From Motacilla alba alba (Eukaryota > Chordata > Aves > Passeriformes > Motacillidae), in assembly GCF_015832195.1 (NCBI RefSeq), contig NC_052016.1, positions 31,393,129 through 31,457,128 on the forward strand: 64,000 nucleotides of DNA, written 5' to 3'. A program made the translations under genes and the position numbers. Positions within the stretch are counted from its first letter, which is position 1. Each line of letters opens with the position of its first letter. Below the pieces are notes generated by a model. That model was not told where the DNA came from. It did no database searches and saw only the letters and a list, made by a program, of their open reading frames with translations. This document shows positions 35,971 through 44,396 of the stretch, one piece after another.

Positions 35971-38900
35971 GGACACCTTATAATGAAAGGCAAAGGAGAA
36001 GGGAAAGAATTATGGGGACATCATAGGCATGATAGGTCAACTCAAATACATCTCCTTGGGAGCTGGCATTGTCATACCATCTTTTGCAGCCACTGCAGCA
36101 AATCTCCTCTTTTTGCCCACAGGGTGGGGGAGAAGCCAGTGTGCCCTTTCCTTCTGCACTGCAAAAGTAGTGGGTCAACTTTAGATGTTAAAGCCACATA
36201 TTTTAGGTCTAGTATCAGGAAAATAAAGCTCTTCTGTGGTTTCAGCAAGCACCTTGAAAAAATTATGAATGTCCATTTGCACGTTCACATCTCTTTAAAG
36301 AAATCCCAACAATCAAAACACAACTTGAACATAAATTTACAGATTTGCAGGTTTAATCCCTCCCCCAAACATGAAAGAGCTATTTCTCTTACTGTGCTGT
36401 TTTTGTTTGTTTTTTTTTTTTTTTTTAATTTCAGGCAGCATTTTAACAGTCATCTACTTTTCTCTCTGAACAGGTAGGAGACATGAATTTAAATTGCAAA
36501 GTAGAGATCTGAAGTAACACAAAGTCCAGGTACATTTGGACGTGGAGTTCTAAACCTAAATTTAAAAGCCCTCATTATTTTTGGCATTCACTAAATAGCT
36601 TCAGCTTTGACATCCCAAAACAGTGGCTTAAAATGCTGGTGGACATTTGGAAAACTTTGGTCTGTCTTTACTTAACTATAGTAAATATTATGAAGTGGTG
36701 GTGCTATATTTCCCCTTATATTTCAACAAGAAGAGTCATTGTTTCAAAAGCACTAGATTTCACTGCCAATATGTATGAAGGAATCCCAGAAAAATGTGAG
36801 TTTTTGTTCCAAATGCGCAAAACCATCGTGTGTCAGAACCTGACAAAATTAAAATTCAAATGATAACAAACAAACACTCCCAAAGGCTCCATCCCTTATT
36901 CCCCCAAAAAAGGGGAAAAAAACCAACTTAAACCATGAAAAAATTAATTCTTCCTATTCTGGGTCTTGAAAACACAATTACCTGGATAATCATAGTATTT
37001 TCTTCAACTAAAAAGGTCAGTGAATCACTAACCTACATAGCAGCAGCCAAACTCAAGTGAATGTGACTAGGTGAGGGAAGAACCCTGCATAACACCTGCC
37101 AAAGAAATCGCTGACAGATCTTTAACCTGATACTGTTGGATGTCAGTAAAAATACAGCACATTCAATCTACTCAGACAAGAAGGGCAGCTCAGAGAGCAG
37201 CCAGGACTGGGTAAGGAAGGGTCCCTCACCACAGGGTCAAACTTCTGCATGCACAGGTTGCAATGCTAGTTGACTGTTTTCTGTACTTGTTTTGCACTTG
37301 CACAGAATGGAATACTTTGTATTTCATTCTGAACTAGAACACAACAGCATAATGTCCATCAGAACACGTATATCCCCACATATAAACAGAAATCTTCCAT
37401 ATTGTCATCCAGAAATGCACACATCAATCCCAGATAAATCAATCACACAATGTCACTGAACTAAAATCTGAGTCCCATAAGGTGACATTGCATTAAAATC
37501 TTGGACTGCATTAAAATATTCAGTATTGAGTCCTGTGACCATGGGAAGCAACAGAGGCCCCGGGCTGACTTTGATGGAACTTGAAGAAAAGGCACAACTT
37601 TATCAATGAAAAGTATAAAATGTTATAAATACTTACACAAGAGAAAGGAAAGGTTTGTCCAGAGAAAGGCCACAAACTGACTGTGAGTGATCTGAGAAGA
37701 AAGAAAGAAAAAAGGAAATCAAATTGTTAATAAACACACTAAATGATACCAATGTAACAATATAAAACAGGGATCAAAGAGATTTACAGATGGTGGCAAT
37801 TTCCACAGGAGAGCTAAAAAAAAAAAAGTTTTAAATTCACAGACATAGATCTTGGAAGTTTTGAAACTACCTGACCCCAGAGCCACGTAGCTGAGAAAAC
37901 TGGTAATGGCTAAAAAGCTTTTCAGTCCTGGGATAATTCCAGGCCAGCAGAGACTAAATATCCTCTGGTGGCTGTTCAACAGTCTCCGTGAAATAGGCTT
38001 GTGGCTCCTATGGACAAATGCTCTTATCACAAAACCACTGCCAGATTTGAAAAGCATCCTTCTTAGCAGTCATGCCAGATGATACAGGACTCTGAAACAG
38101 AGCTAGCCTTCTTGATCCTGACCTTCACAGAAGAGGGGTTAGGCTTATTATTAGGGCTGAAAATGCTTACATTACAGATGATAACTGCACAGAAAAATTG
38201 TGTTGTCTTAGTTCCTTCTGTCAACACAGTATCTTGGACTTGATTGATTTGTTACTCTGAGACCCCTAAGAAAAAAACGACGGCATGTAAGTGGAATGGC
38301 TAAAGGTTTGCAAACTTCTGGTAGACTACAGGTCTACTACAGAGTATCTAAGCTTTACTGCCAACATATTTATTTCCATATTTATTTCCAAAACATAATA
38401 ACCTGGGATGAAGCAATAAACAAAATTAATCAAAGCCTGATGCTCTGAATTGTAACAAGAAAAAACACTCCTGTTGGACACAGAAAACAAAGGCAGATGC
38501 TCCCCAAATGTTCAAAGTTACAAATCAGTCCTGTCTCCCCTTCCCTCTGCCAAGCTGAAAAAAATGTGGGTAATCAGGCCAGACAGTGCTCTCCAGAAGA
38601 TAGTTATCAGGGGACCAGGACCACTGTGGAAAACGACTATGGGATCCATGTGGTGTACTCCAGCACTTAAGATATGGCCCTCAACTTCTGCTTCCTGTCT
38701 AGTTACAGGGGGAGATTAGCTCTGTCATTCCTCAAAGCAATTTTAAAAAGAAAAATAAACCTGAGAAATATAAACCTGAGTTAAGAGAGTAAAGGGAAAG
38801 AAAGGAGCTGTCACAGGAGAGAGAGAGAGAGGGAAGGCAGGCAGAAAATCAGCTCAGAGTTGTGGCTACTTTTTGTGGGAATTATGGTCCTGGTAGAGGA

Positions 38901-40034
38901 GAGTGTGAGAGAAAGCATGTGTACAAATCCAGTGCTTGGTTTGTAAAGGAGGTGGAGAAAATACAGCAAAGAGCAGAGACAATCCTAAAAACTGGAGGGC
39001 AGGAAACAAGATGCCTATACCATCTTTTGGACAGGCCACCCAGAGAGACTCTTTTAACAGCAAATTTCTCGTTAAAGGAGCAGACTGCTCCCACATGTAA
39101 GGTAGATTTGCATGAGACAGAAGACAGGACGGATTCTGCACAGACTGAAAAGCTGAAATGACATAAAATGAAAGGAAGGGCAAGATCAAGCTGGTGAAGA
39201 GAAGGTCACTATCTTGCTTTCAAGAATCCATTATTCTAATGAACTGTAACAGGGAAGTTCTCCTGGTGGAGAAAAATCTCCTTTCCTAAGCACGTACCCC
39301 TTATTTTCCTCTTACATTTCTCCTGAAGACTTAACCATGGAAGCCTATGGACTCATCTGTAATAAATGATAGTGAAGCACTGTTAGGGGCGGGTAGTCGG
39401 GTAGTATTTCTTTCAGAGTTTTAGGCACATGGGACAGTGAGCTACAAACCAGAGAAGAACCTGAGACAAGAGGTCTGAGTCAAAGAATGCGCCTTGGAGT
39501 CCCAGAGTTGAAAAGAAAAAAGGAAAAAAAAGCGGGAGACATCCAGTACGGAGAAAAAAAACCACAGAATGGAAAATTTTAGGCTGAGGATAGAGTTTGG
39601 CTCTGTTATAAGCAACATAAAACAAGGTCTCTTAAGGGAAAAAGGGAAAGCATCAAGCAATTTTGACAACATGGATGCCAAAGAATTCTACAAATTGTGG
39701 CCTGAGATTATGGAGGTGCTGAGTAATGACTTACACAAACATTACCAGCAAATTTGCTCAAAGAAATGAACAAGATTGTCCTGTCTGATTAAAACTGTGG
39801 GGTAATTATAGACAGGCACAATATACTAGAAGCTGCACACCAGAATCCAGCAAAATCACCAGAACTGAAACGCTGTACTTTTAAAAATGCAACTGGTCTG
39901 GACACTTGATTATCAGTTTTGTTCAAAAGAAAACATATGAAAACAAGACTTTCCCTGTAAAGTACTGGAAAAACAAGATGTGTTATGATTCATTCCAGGT
40001 TAGATAACTGCAGAACACGTATGCAGGAGAGAAA
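35971..40034. other. Non-coding stretch, no confirmed gene
   Basis: A 169-codon open frame (35968-36477) starts at the edge of the putative enhancer, crosses a T run and has no recognisable domain. Within it a 39-base segment at 36435-36473 sits between a strong acceptor-like sequence and a CAG/GTAGGA donor, noted as a finding. The remainder shows nothing. Confidence 0.55.
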
Positions 40035-40105
40035 TGGGCCAAATCCTGTTCTCACTGCCTTGTGCAATTATGCTGACTTAATTGAAACCATGAGCAGAAC
40101 CTGAA
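40035..40105 (+). repeat. Ancient amniote repeat fragment
   Basis: GGGCCAAATCCTGTTCTCACT is split by substitutions from a later ATGCTGACTTAATTGAAACCATGAGCAGAACC-like part. The same order (GGGCCAAATCCTGCTCTCA, then an ATTGAAGTCAATGG core) marks an old palindromic repeat shared by amniotes. It is diverged and non-coding, and I cannot name the family. Confidence 0.42.
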
Positions 40106-41935
40106 CCATTAAAATGCTGGGGTGAAACTTCTTATCATATGACACTGTTGGTCACTAGAGACATTTAACCTAATTACATTCGATTAACACAGTAGATTTC
40201 TTCAAGACATATTATTATATAAAAACATGAGAAAATGAAGTTGAAGAAAGCTGACCATTTTCCCCATGCTTCTATGTTATAAACAGAATAGTTACCTTTC
40301 TCTATTTATGTCTCTTGTTTTCAACTCACTATGGCTCTGTTTGGTGGAATGGACAAATGGAATCCATTGATCTTTTTTTTTTATATTGAATTTCCAGTGT
40401 TAATTTATCATTATTACTTGGAAGATGTTTTGGCCATTGAAGAGAACAGCCAAGGGCTAATCTTAAACCTGTCCTTGCTTCACTGTGGTCAGATTTTTCT
40501 CCTTTTCTCTTTCTTTGCTATATGAATAAACTCCATTTAAATCACAAAGACTAAAAGACAAGCAAGGTCTACATGCTAAGGCTATTTAGGAATCTAGTAC
40601 CCCTGAGCTTAATGCGAATAAGGTTCCTAAACACTGAAGAATATCTATTTATGGGAAGTTAAGATGGTGAAAACCAGTGGTATGTGTTACATTATATAAG
40701 CAGATAACAGATTTATGATGCTAAGTACAATTTTCAAAAGTGACTGAGGCATTCATGTTGAAGTCTATTGAAAGTCAGTAAAATTTTGTCTGTAAACCGA
40801 GATGAAATATATTACCTTTGTTAGCTTAAGGATTGCTTCCTTTCAACAACACTAACATCTTAGGTGCCAAAGTAATTTCTGCAATTGGCATTCAGTTGCT
40901 TCTTCCACTTTATTCATTAAGTGGCTTGAGTTAACCTCCTTCAAGTGCCTTCTTAGCAGTAAATTGGGACAGCGATTCTGCTCCATTTTGCAAAGTGATT
41001 TAGGATCTCTCTGATGCAATGCAGCACACCAAGGTGAGCAATGTTTGTCCTTTAGCCCCAGACTGGGAAGAAGCAGGCTTGAAGGACTGACAACAAATTT
41101 AGATAATCCTAAAATGACTGTTTTGCCTCAAAGCATTTTCACCCTTTACTGATATGGAGCCAGTGAGGGGTACAGCTTTATCATGTCTAATATACTCAAT
41201 AAACTGGATCTAAGATCCAGAGTTTTGCCTCTCCTCCCCTTCTGGGTGCACTACACCTGCTCAGTATGAAAACTAAAATTTAATCCCAGTGGAAGATAAA
41301 GAAAATAATTTACTTGAGAATTCCTCAGTTCAGAGGAGGGCAAACGGAGCCAGTGCCATGCTGGGGGGAAAGAGCAGGCTGGGCTGAAATTCAGTGGAGC
41401 CCTTTAAATTATCTGAGGGGGGCAAAGAGACTGCACTGCATCTCTGACACAGCAGAGACAGATTACAGCAAAATTAAATTGAGGATTTTAGTGGATATAA
41501 TTGTTGTTTTTATATATTAATGAATAACAATAATACATGATTCTAAACTGAATACCAGGTTTGACATTTAATCTGAGTGCTTATACCATCCATAAATGTT
41601 CATAAACGTCACATGACCCCTACCCTTTGATTGAATTACAGTCTAGTACGCAATTTAGGAAACACGGATTAATCTACATAGATTTATATTTCTGCAGGTT
41701 ACACAGTTATTTGTTGATTTATACCCTTTTCCCCTAAGTGTCCTTTCCATTTCCATTGAGAATAGGAGAGCCAAAATCCAGTGAACATATATGCAAGTAA
41801 TTTCAATAGCTAATGAGAGCAGCTCAGCCAAAATCACAGTGACTAGCTTGCTGAGGACAGATGGAAACTTGGAGTTCAGTGCAGAATCTATAGTAGATTA
41901 TCATCTGCACCTTTTTTGAAGTCAGAACCTCTGCT
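40106..41935. other. Non-coding stretch, nothing firm recognised
   Basis: No gene. A GCAAAGTGATTTAGGATCTC piece near 40992 could be the tail of a MIR-like element but is too short to claim. The stretch ends where LTR-related sequence begins abruptly at 41936. Confidence 0.55.
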
Positions 41936-42514
41936 ATGGAAGAGTTCAGGCCAGCTTCGGGCTGGGTGGGGGAAAATCCGGAGCCATTAGTGAGTTCCCT
42001 GTGATACCCCCCCCCCCCCCCTTCTAGAGAGAGGTTATCTTGGACTTAGCACATTACTTGTGGGAGTTAATGAGCAGAGACTGTGACAGGTGGAAACCAA
42101 ATGTTGATCCTCCGGGAAGAGAGAGGAGAGAGACGGATCACAGAGGGGTGCTAACTGGGAGAAGCTGAGAGAATTTGGAGGAGATGATGGAGTGGCTTAG
42201 TATTAGCAATGCTGTGCTGCAATTGATGTGTGCGGAATCACTGGTGTCTTTCGTTCTCTTCTGGAATCAAGGCTTGCTGAGGAATCCAGAGATGGAGTTG
42301 CTGAACTGTGGTGGCACAAGGAGGGCTTTAATATGAGAAGTATTATCTGAAGAGATTAATTACAAGAATGCAGAATATTCTGGAAGGCAGTCTGTGTGTT
42401 AAATGTTATGTTTTTTTTCCTTTTGTTGCAAGTGGAGGCCTGCTTTGCTCTGTCTCTGATCACATCTCACAGCAGACACCAGGGAAGAATGGGTTTTCAT
42501 GGGGGCACATGACA
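41936..42514 (+). repeat. Left (5') LTR, truncated and multiply deleted
   Basis: Similarity to the right LTR starts abruptly at ATGGAAGAGTTCAG, corresponding to 42899 in the right copy, so about 175 bp including the TGTCGTGG start are absent. Within the remaining 579 bp many segments of 3 to more than 100 bp are missing relative to the 1294-bp right copy. The losses include the CpG- and G-rich block after GGGCTGGGTGGGGG and the AATAAA signal. By contrast 42410-42508 matches 43891-43989 in the right LTR at every one of 99 positions. The last 6 bases ATGACA are kept after a 23-bp deletion. Confidence 0.85.
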
Positions 42515-42518
42515 TTTT

Positions 42519-42536
42519 TGGTTCCCTGACCGGGAA
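42519..42536 (+). other. Primer-binding site, tRNA-Glu type
   Basis: TGGTTCCCTGACCGGGAA begins four bases after the left LTR's terminal CA. All 18 bases equal the reverse complement of the 3' end (with CCA) of the vertebrate tRNA-Glu as I know it. Such a site primes minus-strand DNA synthesis in retroviruses and LTR retroelements. Its perfect state argues that the element is not very old. Confidence 0.87.
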
Positions 42537-42699
42537 ATCCAGAGATGAGATGAGACTGTGAGATGGGATCAAAGAGAGATAAGAGCAAAGCATGTAGTAG
42601 GTTAAAGTAGATTGGTAACAGAATTCTAAGAATAGAGATGTAGTGTAAGTTATGGTTTTGGTAGGAGTGTGTTTAATGTTGTTTTAATAGAATTTTAAT

Positions 42700-42846
42700 G
42701 TGTTCTCAGAGGCGAAGGGTGGAATGTCGTGGTTTGAGAGGAAATGAGTTTTTGGGAGGTGGTAATGGTCAAACCAATAAGTGCCCAGATGTGGATATTG
42801 GCACCTGGTTTGACCATTGAGGATATGGATCCGCCTCTGAGAACAC
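42700..42846. repeat. Nested inverted repeat spanning the PPT/LTR junction
   Basis: GTGTTCTCAGAGGCG at 42700-42714, in the internal region, pairs perfectly over 15 bp with CGCCTCTGAGAACAC at 42832-42846, inside the LTR. Inside that pair AATGGTCAAACCA at 42764-42776 pairs perfectly over 13 bp with TGGTTTGACCATT at 42806-42818, and GTGCC/GGCAC adds five more pairs at 42781-42785 and 42800-42804. Transcripts reading through could fold into a two-tier hairpin that exposes the polypurine tract and LTR start in an asymmetric internal loop. Confidence 0.85.
42709..42724 (+). other. Polypurine tract
   Basis: GAGGCGAAGGGTGGAA lies directly before the TGTCGTGG start of the right LTR. Fourteen of sixteen bases are purines. 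This is the expected place for the primer of plus-strand synthesis. Confidence 0.78.
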
Positions 42847-42931
42847 AGGGGGTTAAAAGCGAGAGCTCCCAACGGGAACGTCCTCTTGGTTCCGGTGGAT
42901 GGAAGAGTTCAGACCTCCCCTGCCCAGCTTC

Positions 42932-42950
42932 GGGCTGGGTGGGGGAGGGG
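42932..42950 (+). other. G-quadruplex motif in the right LTR
   Basis: GGGCTGGGTGGGGGAGGGG has four G3+ runs with loops of two, one and one base, which satisfies the common quadruplex rule. In the left LTR the homologous sequence at 41959-41972 stops after the third run, where a deletion begins. Confidence 0.8.
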
Positions 42951-43715
42951 AAGGCCACGCGGCCGGGGGAGGTAGGCCGGAGCCATGGGCCGGAGACGGG
43001 AGGCGATGGCTTGGATAAGAGTGAGTTCCCCACAGAGACGGAGGGGTGGAGGAACTCAGAGAAGCAGTGGGCAGCCCCCCCCCCCCCCTCCTCGAGAGAG
43101 AGAGAGTGAGAGAGAGGTGCCAGTGCTATCTTGGACGTGATAGCACCGGCCGGGCCGAGGCAATGGGAACCGTGAGTGTGCGGAACTGGTGTGGGAGTTC
43201 GTAATGAGCAGAGACTGTGATCAAGGTGGAAACCTTGCAAATGTTGATCCTCCGGGAGCTGAGAGAGAGGAGAGAGACGGATAAGAAGGAATGCGCAAGT
43301 GTGATGCAGAGGGGTGCAAGAAGAAAGACTGGGAGAAGCTGAGAGAATCCTAGAGGAGATGATGGAGTGGCCTGGACTTTCCTTGTATTAGCCATGGATA
43401 GAACCTCTCCCTGCATTTTAGGGGGAGGCTGCGCCAAAGGAGTGATGTTTGATGAAGAGATGGTGAGACTCGGCCCCAGGGGGTGTATTGGGGGGGACTG
43501 GTGTCCCAAAATGAGGTGAGAGAGACTGTCGTTCTCTTCTGGAACTGGGCAAGGCGTCCTTGAAAGGGGAAACCCTAAGAGCAGCTCTGGTCCATGTGCA
43601 GTGGTGAGAGCACTGAACATGGAAGGAAGAAGTCACGACGTGTAGTTGCTGAGTGACGGGGATTTACCTGTGGTGGCACAAGGAGGGCTCCTTCTCTCCT
43701 TAATGAAATGAGAAG

Positions 43716-43776
43716 TGATTATCTGAAGGGTGGAGATGGACTGAGTTGATTATCTGAAGGGTGATGGACTGGATTA
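43716..43776 (+). repeat. 31-bp tandem duplication inside the right LTR
   Basis: TGATTATCTGAAGGGTG begins at 43716 and again at 43747, each followed by a GATGGACTG block. The left LTR has only one trace of this unit. Tandem U3 repeats can act as enhancers in retroviral LTRs, but here that is only a possibility. Confidence 0.8.
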
Positions 43777-43884
43777 AGATCTAAGGTTCTGTAATATTCT
43801 GTAAGAATTGAGTGGGGGGAGGAGAAATGTTTTAAAAGGTTTTCCATTCTGCTCTGTGTGTTAATTTTATTGTAATTGTGTAAT

Positions 43885-43890
43885 AATAAA
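43885..43890 (+). terminator. Poly(A) signal of the right LTR
   Basis: AATAAA is followed by a T-rich and then TG-rich stretch (TTTTGTTGCAAGTGG), the usual arrangement for cleavage and polyadenylation at the R/U5 border. The left LTR lacks this hexamer because of a deletion just upstream of its T8 run. Confidence 0.78.
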
Positions 43891-44018
43891 GTTTTTTTTC
43901 CTTTTGTTGCAAGTGGAGGCCTGCTTTGCTCTGTCTCTGATCACATCTCACAGCAGACACCAGGGAAGAATGGGTTTTCATGGGGGCACTGGCATTGGGC
44001 CAGCGTCAAACCATGACA

Positions 44019-44351
44019 GTTAGCATACCAGAAATATGACAACACCTTAGCCACAAATGTCACACGTGAGGTAAGGGGCCGCATCAGGAAAAGCAACATG
44101 GCAACGTAGAGAGGAAAATGACCTTCAGGTTCCCCCTTGTTTTTTTCTCCCTGTGCTCATGGTACTTGAAGTGACCATCTTCTGTAGCAGTCAATATATA
44201 TCTGGAATTTCAGTGACCTGTATTAACAGGCTTCACTGCACATTGGCGTCTGCCTGGGGACTGAAAATGACACCAGCAGTGTGTCACAGCAGAGACATGG
44301 TCCAAAAGTCACACCCAAAAAAAAGCAGTTCAGCAGATCTTGACCCGTGCA
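44019..44351. other. Non-coding flank of the LTR element
   Basis: Unique sequence starting GTTAGCATACCAG. A 141-codon open frame at 44153-44578 crosses it and the next repeat fragment. It is judged to be chance. Confidence 0.6.
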
Positions 44352-44396
44352 CGGGCCCAATCCTGCTCCTTTTGAAATCAAGCAAGTCTTTGCAGA
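44352..44396 (+). repeat. Ancient amniote repeat fragment
   Basis: ACGGGCCCAATCCTGCTCC followed by TTTTGAAATCAA resembles the GGGCCCAATCCTGCTCCCATTGAAGTCAA start of the old palindromic repeat also glimpsed at 40035 and 63904. Only one arm is recognisable. Confidence 0.4.

Larger units (their letters stand above)
42515..42724 (+). other. Non-coding internal region of the LTR element
   Basis: About 210 bp lie between the LTRs. After the primer-binding site the sequence is AG-rich (GAGATGAGATGAGACTGTG), then AT-rich, then purine-rich up to the right LTR. There is no open frame of note and no similarity to retroviral proteins that I can see. The two cis signals needed for reverse transcription are kept at the ends while everything else is gone. 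Confidence 0.8.
41936..44018 (+). mobile_element. Minimal LTR retroelement (LTR, PBS, 210 bp, PPT, LTR)
   Basis: Two related LTR sequences flank about 210 bp (42515-42724) that contain a primer-binding site at one end and a polypurine tract at the other but no coding sequence. The order proves an LTR retroelement in plus orientation. No gag, pro, pol or env remnant is visible, so it is either a non-autonomous element mobilised in trans, an internal deletion derivative, or an assembly collapse of a longer provirus. The left LTR is 5'-truncated and full of deletions, while the right one is full length. No target-site duplication can be checked because the left end is missing. Confidence 0.85.
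42725..44018 (+). repeat. Right (3') LTR, full length, 1294 bp
   Basis: It starts TGTCGTGGTTTGA and ends TCAAACCATGACA, an extended terminal inverted repeat matching at 12 of 13 positions and bounded by TG and CA as in retroviral LTRs. A poly(A) signal AATAAA lies at 43885-43890, about 130 bp before the end. Two TATA-like candidates exist: TTAAAAG at 42853-42859 and TTTTAAAAGG at 43830-43839. The second would give a U3 of about 1.1 kb and a short R, the first an R of about 1 kb, so the second is the more usual layout. The middle is G-rich with a C14 run at 43075-43088 and a 31-bp-period duplication at 43716-43776. I recognise the type from songbird genomes but cannot name the family. Confidence 0.87.

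Noticed and set aside
35968..36477. 169-codon plus-strand open frame
   Set aside because: It starts in the putative enhancer, reads through a T run as poly-Phe and has no recognisable domain. Only the 39-base segment near its end merits a splice check.
42695..43620. Long open frames of 121-181 codons on both strands inside the right LTR
   Set aside because: They overlap each other, run across C and GA homopolymer or repeat runs, and show no similarity to retroviral proteins. They follow from the GC-rich, stop-poor LTR sequence.
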